Shown piece after piece: positions 49,508-59,261 of a stretch of DNA of 64,000 nt. Under the pieces are notes generated by a model that saw only the letters and a list, made by a program, of their open reading frames with translations, had not been told where the DNA came from and did no database searches. This DNA is from Sinonovacula constricta (lineage: Eukaryota; Mollusca; Bivalvia; Cardiida; Solecurtidae), in NCBI GenBank assembly GCA_007844125.1, contig CM017561.1:65028047-65092046 (forward strand), read 5' to 3'. The translations under genes and the position numbers were made by a program. Position 1 is the stretch's first letter. Every line of letters begins with the position of its first letter.

Positions 49508-50020
49508 TTATGGTAGAATTCTGTTGCAACATTCTTGGTTAAATACACGTTTACTCGAGAAACAGTTATTAAAAGCCCTACTGATACTGAGATAAACAAA
49601 GTAATCATTTGCAAAGTGGTCACTGGTAAACATGTTCACAAAATCCTGTAATTTATAACCGGAAAGTCTATAATGAAGGAATGCAATACAGTATAGTCCA
49701 CACACAAAACTTGTGTTACTTTGTAGTTGCAAAGAATTCCAGGTTATTGAACACGCGTGTGTCTTCAACCAATCGTCAAAGTATTTACTATTTTGTCGAG
49801 GATTTAATCCGTAGCTATCGAAAAACTCAAACGTTCCATGATCGTCACGGAAGAAAACACACCAGTGGCTCCCTGATCTAAATTGAGGGTCTACATTGAC
49901 GATTAATCCATGCCCGCGCGATAAACCTCTGGGTAAGCGATCAGCAGCAAAAACACCGATGACATGATCTTTCATGGCGGGATCGCAACGAATCATACAC
50001 TCAAGTTGACTGGTATCCAT
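49508..50020 (-). CDS. Adenain-type cysteine protease, right arm
   Basis: 170 aa, identical in amino-acid sequence to the left copy, with the His-Asp-Gln-Cys catalytic set present. It overlaps the end of the capsid second exon in the same TAATG arrangement. Confidence 0.88.
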   Translation of the reverse strand: MDTSQLECMIRCDPAMKDHVIGVFAADRLPRGLSRGHGLIVNVDPQFRSGSHWCVFFRDDHGTFEFFDSYGLNPRQNSKYFDDWLKTHACSITWNSLQLQSNTSFVCGLYCIAFLHYRLSGYKLQDFVNMFTSDHFANDYFVYLSISRAFNNCFSSKRVFNQECCNRILP

Positions 50021-51513
50021 TAAGGCAGAATGATGTCTCTCTCTTTGTTGATCTCAAAGTAGCCTGGCAACTCGCTATAGACGATACAGCTCATGGGTTC
50101 TAGAAAAAAAATGGAATTTAGAAATATATCGACATCAAAACAGTAAACAATCGGCAACACGTATAAATCAAAACCATAACAGTGCAAAACATAAACAAAA
50201 CACAACATAAAAGACAAAAAATATGTTAATGTCTTTATATAAAAGAAAAATTTGTGAAAAAAAAGAATGATTTATATACCTGTCAATCCGTTCTTAAATC
50301 GAACTTCGAGACGAACGTTGGCATTCTTAACCAGCGACATGTACTGTCCATGGTGAGCGTAGTTGGGTTCCAACTGGAAGACGAAGAGTGAAGATCCGCC
50401 AACGAAATGTTCTCTATTTAAAGCATTGCCTTCATTTCGGGTCCAGATCCCTTCACTTAGGAAAATGTTGTTGTAGGCTCGACTTATAGCACCATATGGA
50501 TTGGAAAAGTCGAGTTGCAGCGGATTACCTCCAGCTGGAAGTCCGTCAACGTAGACGGCTATTTGTTCAATGCTAAGATTTTCAAAGTTGAATGGGTTGG
50601 TAGTATAACTTCCATTTAGGGCTGTGCTCTTCACAAAGCCAATCACAATCCGTTCTGGTCTCCTGCCTTGAAACATATTTTCCCAGTTGAACGATGTAGA
50701 TCCAGTTGCAATACTTTGCGATCGACATTCCACTTTTGTGTACGGGTACAGCGCGTTGTTCTTTTCGAGTACTTGTGAATGTCCATAGATGACACCAGGG
50801 TTGACCCTTATTTTTCGAGCAAGGAGGTAGATGTCCAGTATTTCGATGTCGAAATCGACAGTTGTGTCTGCAGCTAGGAGAGAAAATGAAGGTGGTGTTC
50901 TGTAAAATTTTACGCGCACGTCAACCTGATTCAACAGATATCTATCCAGAGAAAACATGTCGTGGAATATGGATCCCTGAAAGTCTATTGTCTTTGATCC
51001 GGCAATCCATTTTGCTCTGTTGTACAAACCGGTATTGGTACTACCTGGGTCTGTAACACCAGGTGCATCGGCATCATCAATCTCCCATCCCTGTGTGTTT
51101 AACTGTGACGATGAAGCATCTTGTCCGTATTTCAAGAGCGTCTGAATATAGGCCCGATATGGATAGTAATTGCATGTAAAACTGGCTTTGTTTTGAAGAG
51201 ACACTTCCACCGTAGAAAACAATGTGTGTAGGATCAGGTTGGCCGGTCCAACTTTCTCAGCTGAGAGATTCGTACCGTCACTTTTTTTCACTTTCAGCTT
51301 TACATAAATCTGCGAGTTTTTCATGTCAAGGTAATCCATAGAGTTTTGACCACTGATTTTGAATTCCACTGGACTTTAAGCCGATACTTGAGATAGCGGT
51401 CTAATTTCTTCAAAGTACTCATCGAGGACCCCGGTTTGTGTACTTGGCAAATCGAAGAGTGACAATTCGGAAACAAGCCCTTCTTTAAACAAAGACTCAT
51501 TATACATGGCCAT
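50020..51513 (-). pseudogene. Major-capsid-like gene with a nonsense mutation, right arm
   Basis: Exons are 50280-51513 and 50020-50099, with the 180-bp intron at 50100-50279 as in the left arm. Codon 46, Glu (GAA) in the left copy, is TAA here (51376-51378), so translation from the normal ATG stops early. The rest of the frame is intact from 51369 down. This is the clearest functional difference between the arms and shows that they have begun to diverge, if it is not a sequencing error. Confidence 0.82.
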
Positions 51514-51530
51514 TTTTTTTCACGATAGAT

Positions 51531-51965
51531 CTAGTTAATTCCAAAAATGTCTCTTTTCCTTATGACCGCTTTGACGTTGTTTCGCCTTGGATGTTTGGTC
51601 CGTTTTGGTTTTTTTGCGCCGGTCCGCCGTTTCCGTGCACCACCTTTTTGATTTTTTACTCGAGTATGGGATGGAGTCCGTCTGATCCGCTTAACGCGAC
51701 GTCTTAGAGGCTTATGAACCATATCTACAACCGCAGATGGATTTATATCTTCTCGTTCCAGTTCCGATTTAGCCTGAGCAGCAGTTTGCTCTGCAGGGAG
51801 AACGGCTTTGATCTTACAATTTGCCGTATTATTACTTTTATCCTCATTGATCACTAACACACTCGGGCGTCTTCCGGAACCAGTCTGTTTCGATGAAGTT
51901 TGGTCCTTTTTTAAGTGATCGAAAAAATCAACCCATTTTTGAGGGTTTGGAACATACAGTTTCAT
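51531..51965 (-). CDS. Basic core/maturation-like protein, right arm
   Basis: 144 aa, same as the left copy except Gln84 to His. The Arg/Lys-rich C-terminal half is retained. Confidence 0.6.
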   Translation of the reverse strand: MKLYVPNPQKWVDFFDHLKKDQTSSKQTGSGRRPSVLVINEDKSNNTANCKIKAVLPAEQTAAQAKSELEREDINPSAVVDMVHKPLRRRVKRIRRTPSHTRVKNQKGGARKRRTGAKKPKRTKHPRRNNVKAVIRKRDIFGIN

Positions 51966-51972
51966 GGCTGGT

Positions 51973-52395
51973 TTATAGAAATGGATAGCGTTGTAAGTGA
52001 AGTGTTAGGTGCACCGGTTCTGCTAGCTTTGGCGATTCATCATTGTTGCTGTTTCTTATATAGATTTTAAACTCTCGCAGGTCCGTCTTCTTTACGGGTA
52101 AATAAAATGGATTGACTAAGGTATAATCCCATCCCTCATTGGTGTTAGTCATCAAGCGTCGAAGAACGGGCCTTTCTTCACCAGATACAAACGTTTCCTT
52201 GCACAGATCGGAATAAATATCAATTTCTTCAAGTCCTTTTTTTCTGTTTGTAATTGCTCTAAATTCGATTAGTGCCACTTTCCAGTGTCCGGTCAAATCA
52301 ATAGATCTGTTCAGGCGAACTTTGAAACTACTAGTCGTATTGTCACTAAAATAGTGGTTGCTGTCGGAACTGCTCACAAATATGTAGTGATCCAT
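51973..52395 (-). CDS. Penton-like minor capsid protein, right arm
   Basis: 140 aa, identical to the left copy in amino-acid sequence, including the N-terminal SSSDSNHYFSDNTT signature. Confidence 0.72.
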   Translation of the reverse strand: MDHYIFVSSSDSNHYFSDNTTSSFKVRLNRSIDLTGHWKVALIEFRAITNRKKGLEEIDIYSDLCKETFVSGEERPVLRRLMTNTNEGWDYTLVNPFYLPVKKTDLREFKIYIRNSNNDESPKLAEPVHLTLHLQRYPFL

Positions 52396-52400
52396 TTTAA

Positions 52401-52776
52401 CTATGATGTCTCCTTAATGTCTTCAGCGTTTATCCAACTATTAAATTTATTTGGAAACCCTTCCCACTGAACAAAAAGTTGCTGTCTACCGTTTCTTTTA
52501 CGACGTCTCAAAATCTTTTCAATAAACCATAAACTGGATTGATCTTTGTACACAATTTGGAGTTCACTCTCATAAAAAAGACCTTTTATGGGTTCGTTTT
52601 GTAGGTCTTCCAGCTCGTAAACAGGTATTCCCTGCATAAACCGTTTCTTGTAGACTTTAAATACCTCAATGGTGTACTGTTCCTGGTAGGCTCTTTGAAA
52701 AGGGCGCTTTGCAATGCTGATGCGAACTAGGTCACCTATTTTGAATGAAAATTTTGGTCTTGTTTTCGGTCCTTTG
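52401..52776 (-). CDS. Integrase SH3-like region and chromodomain, offset frame, right arm
   Basis: Same offset frame as in the left arm, downstream of an identical A10 tract (about 52777-52786). The frame break was therefore present before the arms were duplicated, or it is a fixed functional feature. Confidence 0.75.
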
Positions 52777-53497
52777 TTTTTTTTTTCAAGTAGATGGAAG
52801 CCCACACATCGGCTTGGTTTCTCTCGGTCACTTCATTAGGTGCCAATCCATTTAAAGATCGGTGGGGTGAGTTGTTATAATTGGACACGATATTATTAAG
52901 ATCGTCAATATATCTGTAAGAACGAGTATTTCTCATCATTCTAAAGAGCGCCGTCTTCAGTGTCCTCTGCACGCGTTCTACGTAGTTAGCCTTTGTCGGG
53001 TTTTGAGTTGTGAAGAAGTAGATGTTGTTGTCTTTCATCAGTTTCCGGAACCATCGGTTGACAAACTCAGACCCTCGGTCTGCTCGAATCTTTTGTGGTT
53101 TCCCTTCGCTCAGTATTTCTTTCATCGCTTTTAAAACCGACTGGGCCGTTTTGTCTTTCAGTGGTTTCACCCACAATCTTCTTGACAATATGTCAATAGC
53201 ACAGAGTAGAAATCGCACTCCATCATTTTTGGAGGCGATATTTTCCATAGACAGTAAATCAACGTCCCATTGTTCATTGACTGTTGCCACCCTTACGCCG
53301 GGTTTGATAAAACGATATCTCACTGGTCGCAGAAGAGCATATGGATCCTGGTCACTCAACCAACGTCGGATGTAACGTAAAGAATATGTACCAGGGTAAC
53401 GTTTTTGCATTACTTGATAAAGTTTTTGCGGACCTGAGAAGGCACCAGCGTTTGTTGGATTAAAATAGTACCTTTTAAGTCTCTCTTCTTTATCCAT
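52736..53497 (-). CDS. Retroviral-type integrase core, right arm
   Basis: 253 aa, identical to the left copy with the D80/D140/E174 triad intact. It ends early at the same place beyond the A10 tract. Confidence 0.9.
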   Translation of the reverse strand: MDKEERLKRYYFNPTNAGAFSGPQKLYQVMQKRYPGTYSLRYIRRWLSDQDPYALLRPVRYRFIKPGVRVATVNEQWDVDLLSMENIASKNDGVRFLLCAIDILSRRLWVKPLKDKTAQSVLKAMKEILSEGKPQKIRADRGSEFVNRWFRKLMKDNNIYFFTTQNPTKANYVERVQRTLKTALFRMMRNTRSYRYIDDLNNIVSNYNNSPHRSLNGLAPNEVTERNQADVWASIYLKKKTKDRKQDQNFHSK

Positions 53498-53516
53498 TTT
53501 ATTTATGTTTCAATGG

Positions 53517-53978
53517 TTAAACTCTGTAATTAATCCACTTTCTTGACTTTGAAACGTGTTGTCTTCGTTTTTGGTGCTCGAAATTCATGTCAGATATGTT
53601 CCTTTTAACATAACTTCTTTTTAATGACTTCTTTTGAATGAGCTCATCAGATTCAGTGTCATTATCGTTTAAATGGCGTTCTGACATTGCATTTTCGTTG
53701 TCGCTTTTGGTTAGTGTAATACCAGATTTCGTCATTCCATCGCTTTCCAGTTGTGAAAAAGACGTTCCAACATCACTTTCCTTTTCTTTATGTTGACTGG
53801 ATTTGTGTGAATTGTCTATTTCCTCCTTTTGTTGGTTGGGTTGGTTGGAATTGTCTTTTTCCTCCTTTTGTTGATTGGATTCGTGCGAATTATTTGTTTC
53901 CACTTTTTCTATCATGTCCTGTCTCCTAAGAAGCTGTTCGTATTGAATCTTCGGTACTAATACAAGTTCTTCCGCCAT
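53517..53978 (-). CDS. Charged low-complexity Polinton protein (153 aa), right arm
   Basis: Identical in amino-acid sequence to the left copy, including the Asn/Gln/Lys repeats. Confidence 0.6.
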   Translation of the reverse strand: MAEELVLVPKIQYEQLLRRQDMIEKVETNNSHESNQQKEEKDNSNQPNQQKEEIDNSHKSSQHKEKESDVGTSFSQLESDGMTKSGITLTKSDNENAMSERHLNDNDTESDELIQKKSLKRSYVKRNISDMNFEHQKRRQHVSKSRKWINYRV

Positions 53979-54287
53979 TTACAGTTCCTTTTCTATCACC
54001 TTGAGAACAATTAAAAAAAGTCCGAAATGTTTTATAAACATCCGTTTCCGCTGATCTACTGTGAGGTCTTTGCTAACAAAACGACGAATGATCTTTCTTT
54101 GCTTGCTGAGATCAAGTTTGGTCTTTTTTGATAGGTGTCGTGTTCCCATCAGCACATTGTAGACAATCTGTACTACAGACCTGAGCTGCGAATCTTGGAT
54201 AGTCTTCACCATCGCTAGCTGCTGAATAGCATCGGTCTTTAACAATAATCTCAGAAAATTTCCATCTCGTTTTTTTATTGCATCCAT
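53979..54287 (-). CDS. Polinton small conserved protein (102 aa), right arm
   Basis: As the left copy except Gly13 to Arg (GGA versus AGA). It abuts the 153-aa gene and sits two bases from the ATPase stop. Confidence 0.6.
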   Translation of the reverse strand: MDAIKKRDGNFLRLLLKTDAIQQLAMVKTIQDSQLRSVVQIVYNVLMGTRHLSKKTKLDLSKQRKIIRRFVSKDLTVDQRKRMFIKHFGLFLIVLKVIEKEL

Positions 54288-54289
54288 CT

Positions 54290-54940
54290 TTATTTCCGTG
54301 ATTTAAAAACTGTCATCAACTCCCCCGGTAGAATGTGGGTTCGCAGTTTGTAAAGCGGATTTGAGTGAGGAGACAGATCAACTAATAAATAGCCATAATT
54401 TTTATTTGTGGCCTTTTTATATGCATCCATGAAGAAATCTTTCTGACCGGGTAATATCTGTTTACCAAATGTTTGGACCTGTAAGGCATCACGTGATATA
54501 CGAAAGATGATAAAGATATGCGTGTTTAAACTGATGGTTCGTAATCCTTGGTTAAATATGTTCTGAGTCACGAACCAAGCCGTAAAATTAAAGTGATGAG
54601 ACAGTTGACAGTATATGTCAACCAAGTCTTCGTTCTTTGATCCTTTCTGAAGCAGATCATCCATGATTAAAAGTTTGTGTGCTGGTTCTTGCAAGTTCCA
54701 TGTTTGCAACAATTCTTTATTTGGTAAACCTTCCACAAATTCAATGTTCCTTAACTCTAACTTCATCTTATCAAACATAGGTTGGTAAACACCGAAACAG
54801 TAGAAAATGCGTTCGGGTGGATGTTGAAAGATCCCATTGACGTTTTGTAAGGCTTTAAAGATAAATGTAGTTTTCCCGCATGAAGTAGGTCCACATATCA
54901 TAGCCGTGTGAGGCGTGTGTAGCTTCAGAACACTATCCAT
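54290..54940 (-). CDS. Genome-packaging ATPase (FtsK/HerA-A32-like), right arm
   Basis: 216 aa, identical to the left copy, with Walker A GPTSCGKTT and Walker B LLIMDD intact. Confidence 0.88.
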   Translation of the reverse strand: MDSVLKLHTPHTAMICGPTSCGKTTFIFKALQNVNGIFQHPPERIFYCFGVYQPMFDKMKLELRNIEFVEGLPNKELLQTWNLQEPAHKLLIMDDLLQKGSKNEDLVDIYCQLSHHFNFTAWFVTQNIFNQGLRTISLNTHIFIIFRISRDALQVQTFGKQILPGQKDFFMDAYKKATNKNYGYLLVDLSPHSNPLYKLRTHILPGELMTVFKSRK

Positions 54941-55073
54941 ATTTCACAATTAAATCCAATGATCGACACACAAAAATTATGAACGTTGGAGGATTGCTTC
55001 GTGTTTATGTAACCGTGAATCATCAGGTCAAATGAAATAAATTAGACCCATTTGCATATAACAGACAGTCGAG

Positions 55074-55484
55074 CTAATGGAATCGTGTCTCAAGTTGCAG
55101 GATGCGAAGTACGGTGTCAACCATCGAGGTCTCCCAATAATCTGTCTTCATATCCACCTGTCTCCAGTCCTCACAGTATATCTTAAGACGATACAAATGT
55201 AATAGGGAAGGTGTCAAGTTTAATGGTGTTGTATGTTTTTCCCATCTGTCCAACACGTTTTTCTCATCAATTAATTTTACAATGCGATCAAAATAACATT
55301 CAAGTTGGTATCGATTAGTCACATCTAAACACATATGGTCCTTTTGCGATTGCCACCCATTTCGACAACCTTCACACTCTTTTCTATACACAGATATCAT
55401 CGTTTTGATCAATTCCTCTGCATATGAAAAAGTCCAAAAACTTTCCATCAAACTCACTGCTTTGGAAGTATCCATTTCTCCCAT
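55074..55484 (-). CDS. Polinton Cys-rich small protein of unknown function, right arm
   Basis: 136 aa, identical to the left copy, including the C-x2-C and SQKDHMC cluster. Confidence 0.65.
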   Translation of the reverse strand: MGEMDTSKAVSLMESFWTFSYAEELIKTMISVYRKECEGCRNGWQSQKDHMCLDVTNRYQLECYFDRIVKLIDEKNVLDRWEKHTTPLNLTPSLLHLYRLKIYCEDWRQVDMKTDYWETSMVDTVLRILQLETRFH

Positions 55485-55486
55485 CA

Positions 55487-55786
55487 CTATCCAAAAAGTG
55501 GAGTGTTTAACTCAAACCCTATCATCTTCAAAAACATACACTCTTCGGACCATTTCTTGTGTTCAACAAAAGCATTGTCTGATCGGTCCCAGGTCGACAA
55601 TCGAACGCCGCAGGAGAAACAGCGGCAAATATCACCCACGCCGGTATAATAAAGTCCAGCACGACTCAATTGGAACTTTGTCGGACGCATCTGTTCTGGC
55701 CAGGTGTTAAAGGTCGATAAACGACTTTCGTACATCACGTACTCTCTCTGTGCGCATCTCTCTCGGATAAAACTATCTACTTCCAT
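55487..55786 (-). CDS. Single-BIR-domain protein (IAP-like), right arm
   Basis: 99 aa, identical to the left copy, with the zinc set C56, C59, H76, C83. It is the outermost gene of the right arm and is transcribed inward, as in the left arm. Confidence 0.85.
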   Translation of the reverse strand: MEVDSFIRERCAQREYVMYESRLSTFNTWPEQMRPTKFQLSRAGLYYTGVGDICRCFSCGVRLSTWDRSDNAFVEHKKWSEECMFLKMIGFELNTPLFG

Positions 55787-56048
55787 CTTGATTTTAAAAA
55801 ATGACACAAGTTTTTGTAAGTATATATATTTAAAGGTTTGCAAAAGGAAATAACGTAGATCTGGACCAAACAATAACTAAATGGCGGGCGAAGTCATCTC
55901 ACCTGAGAGTGGCATGACACTTATTTCTAACCACCAGTGTAACAAGTGGGGCTATTTCGATACCACTCCAACACTACCCACATAGTAGGAGTTATCCTCT
56001 TCCAGTACACCCTTCATCCCCCCTCCTCCACCCCCTACCCCACCCCTA

Positions 56049-56227
56049 AAGCAGTTTTTCCTCTGGAGACATATTTGCTCCCAATGCAGTTTGTCCTCCG
56101 GAGGCATATTTGCCCCCCCAATGCAGTTTTTCCTCCGGAGGCATATTTGCCCCCCAATGCAGTTTTTCCTCCGGAGGCATATTTGCCCCCCAATGCAGTT
56201 TTTCCTCCGGAGGCATATTTGCCCCCC
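56049..56227 (-). repeat. Terminal 36-bp tandem repeats, right end
   Basis: Mirror of the left array: four good units and one degenerate. One C run is seven long where the left has six. The array is followed by CCAATTTTACCCTACT and the element end. Confidence 0.85.
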
Positions 56228-56241
56228 AATTTTACCCTACT

Positions 56242-56247
56242 AATATA
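56242..56247. repeat. Right 6-bp target-site duplication of the Polinton (AATATA)
   Basis: AATATA directly after the terminal CT; matches 37367-37372. The next bases differ on the two sides, so the duplication is exactly 6 bp. Confidence 0.88.
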
Positions 56248-56950
56248 CAGTTTTGGAGTTCCCAAAGAAACGGTTTGCTGTTTAATTGCTTCCAAAGTTG
56301 CGACATTTACTATAAATTAAAGATCAAATTCACTTAGTGTCGTGTAACCTTTAAGATTTTCTCAGTTGCTTCACACTGTTCCAAATGCGTTGGTTTGTGA
56401 GCACTTGTTAAAGGTTAATGAATTGCCGCCTTCTGATTGGTTAAAGTCAGCTGTTTTGGAACGGCCCATTGACCAGATATACGGATGTATGCATCACAGG
56501 TGCGCGGCACTTAACGTTTCTATGGATATATTTTTGTGTGTTCAACATTAAAACATGCACATTAGCATAACAAACAAGAACAGTTTCGCAAAATGACTCA
56601 AAACTGGATCAGGTAAACAGGTTAAAGCAGTATGGGAGCAATTAACAAAGACATATTTGAAAAGTTATTGTTGTTGTTTGTAAGTTTTCAGTATACTACA
56701 AATCTCGAGAAAAAAGTATGTATATGTACATATATAACGTACATACCTGAGATCATAGAATGGTTACAAACAAAATAAAAAGCAAAACCCGACACCATTT
56801 AATAGTTTTTTTCAAAAACATTACATAGGTAAAACAAAAGTTGACAACATTGTTGTAATTAACTATAAAACTATTGTATACAAGCAGAAATTGCACATTG
56901 CAGCAGCCTGACATTACACAAATAATAATTGTTCAGAACAAAGTATCATG
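56248..56950. other. Intergenic, no gene recognised
   Basis: Unique DNA right of the Polinton, unrelated to the left flank. The frame at 56366-56551 has no known domain. Confidence 0.4.
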
Positions 56951-57010
56951 TCAGTCTAGGGTTTGAACCCAGGACCCTCCGATCCCGAGTCCATAACCCT
57001 ATCCGAAGTT
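56951..57010 (-). repeat. tRNA-like SINE head or tRNA pseudogene
   Basis: The minus strand contains GGGTCCTGGGTTCAAACCCT, a tRNA T-arm/B-box, preceded by an anticodon-arm-like stretch. There is no full acceptor stem, so it is probably SINE-derived. Confidence 0.4.
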
Positions 57011-57055
57011 CGCCGAGTTTCATTTTAGCAACTTATAAATAGGATTACCTTTTAC

Positions 57056-57200
57056 ACGTGACAAAAGGTTGTCTTTTTGTGTGATTTGAGAAATTTGTTG
57101 TCCACGTCCGTGGTGCAAGTTTTGCATTTTGCCTTTTTGTCATCTTCATTTGAAATACCGACGTATTTCCATATGATGTATTTGATGTGTATTTTGCTGG
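57056..57200 (-). pseudogene. BED-type zinc finger fragment (hAT/ZBED-like)
   Basis: One minus-strand frame reads YIIWKYVGISNEDDKKAKCKTC, with the Trp-Lys-Tyr and Cys-x2-Cys pattern of BED fingers at the N-terminus of hAT transposases and ZBED proteins. The ATG at 57230 is in another frame. The His part is not clear and no transposase domain follows. Confidence 0.35.
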
Positions 57201-57230
57201 TAGATTTTTGTAGCGTTCAGGCTCTGCCAT

Positions 57231-59261
57231 GTTTATTATCGAATAAATGACGTCAATGATAAGGGCTAGGACGATATATTGCTTTCGAATTTTGGCGTGG
57301 TTAATTTACAATAATACTTTGATAACTTAGTTAAAATAGTTAAAATCTTTTTAATTTTGGTAACCCAAACTTTTATACAGATTTTTTTTCAATCACTTGC
57401 ATCCAAATCTAACACTATTGCCAGCTCTACTGGTTCAAGCCTTTGAAAAACTTTGCTTAAAATCAATTTGTAGATCCCTTTTCTTTCACATTAGGTGAAT
57501 AATTACTTATTTTTTTAATTCTAATAAAAGATCGCGATTCAACGATCTTTGCAAATATGGCAAATGTTCGTACCCGTTTTTTAATGGGATTCGTACAAAT
57601 CAGAGTGCTCGGATACTTGCCGCAGCACTAAAAAAGTATAGCATTGCAATTTAAATTATATACCATCGATTGACATTAAAATGTGCAAGATGTGTAAGGA
57701 CTTATCAAGTTGAAATGCAAATCAACATGTTTGAATATTTACCCGAAATTAGTTCCAAAATATATACATGTAAAGGCCAACAGTTCGAGCATATTTTACG
57801 CTTTGAGACAAATGTCTTATTATCTTGTGTCAGATAACGTATTGTAATACCATGACTGCTTTTCTTGTAAATCACACACAACGACAACAGTAACAACAAC
57901 AAAACACAACAACAACAGTTAGACAAATTGTATTATGTGTACGGGTCTTTGACTTAATATACATTTGGCTATTTACGTGTGGATTGGTTTGCGGCAAAGC
58001 ACAATGCAAACTTGCCTATATTTTAATATAGACCTTTGAAATCCATATTCCAAAGGTATATATGCGTAAAGTGAATCAAAGAACTGCGTTTTTTGTATGT
58101 TTGTGCCGCCATGTTTTCTGTTCTGTACATTTTTATTTGAAAATGGTAACAGATCGTGCTTAATGTCTGGGGTATTGTTTTATCCGCTGCAACAGGTTCG
58201 CGGCCTTATTCTTTTTTTGTATGTAAATGGTCTTTACTCTAACTATTAAAAACTACATTCTTACCTCCCTTGTGGGAATGATTTTGGTGTACAGTTACTG
58301 CAGAAAACTTAAGAATCTTATTGATTGAAATAAGAATGTATTAAAAAGGTAAGCGCCTCAATCTTAAGTGTTTTTTTCAAAAGTTTAAAAGGTGCAAAAT
58401 TCTTAAGTTTTATCCACTTGTCATTACAAACATATATTTCCTATCTAAACCACGCATCACAGATTGCTGATCAAAGTCGTCCTTAATTTGATTAAAGCAC
58501 GAGTTTATGTAGAAATTAAGCCCAAAATTAACAAATAACAGGGGAAGAGTTTTGTAAATTGTATTTGATTTAGGCAAACAGTCGGATATTACTTTTAACT
58601 TGCTTCATAACGCTGCTTTAATTAGAGTGAGCTTATGACAGTCGTGAATGAAATGAACCGCTGGTAAGAGAGTTACTCAAGGAGCTGACATTTAATAAAA
58701 TGGAAAATTTATAGAAAATTGATTAGTTTTATTTTACAGTTAATGTTAATTTAATTGTACAATTTTAGAATGAAAAAGGCTATCTTTGGCATAATTGACT
58801 TTAAATTCAGAATGTTGGCAGACTATAGCAGATCATTTTGATTTGAGGGGACACAACAAGAGATGGACAAATATATAATGAGTGCTAGTCAGCTTCATTA
58901 GTTTCAATGATTACATTTCTAAGTCATATCTGAAACAGTAACTTATAGCAGAGAGCAGTTTTAGTTTTACTATATTATATATGTTCTGGATTTTATTAAA
59001 ACATATGCAAATAAAAGTATGGGTCGCCATGCTTGTTTTTGGGCTATTTTATTTTACTTAAGCATTTATAAGCCCTTAAAGATGGTATCCGAAAGTTGGC
59101 CGATATCTATATGTAACAAGATTTTAAATCATGTTTTGTAGAATTTGTGCATAATTAGTGCATAAAATTATAATTAGTTTAAGTAAAGGCTGTTTACAAC
59201 ATTAACTCAATCGTAAGACGGTACAATCGTGAAGATGAACTAAAGATTGTGAAATTATTTC
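57231..59261. other. Intergenic, no gene recognised
   Basis: AT-rich with homopolymer runs; the minus-strand frame at 57705-57926 is low-complexity. No domain seen on either strand. Confidence 0.45.

Larger units (their letters stand above)
37373..56241. mobile_element. Palindromic Polinton/Maverick (adintovirus-like) provirus
   Basis: An 18,869-bp unit with 5'-AG...CT-3' termini and a perfect 6-bp AATATA duplication, as expected for Polintons. Instead of two short TIRs around unique DNA, it consists of two inverted arms (37373-46710 and 46904-56241) that pair base by base around a loop of 193 bp. In the coding regions I found only four amino-acid-changing differences between the arms, plus two homopolymer length differences. 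Each arm carries integrase, packaging ATPase, adenain-type protease, capsid-type proteins and the C-terminal part of protein-primed DNA polymerase B, which together define Polintons. Only the integrase/BIR end is present, twice; the opposite end is absent. Confidence 0.93.
46904..56241 (-). repeat. Right arm of the Polinton palindrome
   Basis: Inverted copy of 37373-46710, with the same gene order read from the right. The differences noted are listed under the individual genes. Confidence 0.92.

Noticed and set aside
37373..56241. Palindrome as a simple assembly or adapter read-through artefact
   Set aside because: Not fully excluded, but exact AG/CT ends, a perfect 6-bp duplication, different flanks, a 193-bp asymmetric loop and base differences between the arms make a biological origin more likely. 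A join through identical TIRs plus a chimeric read remains the main alternative.
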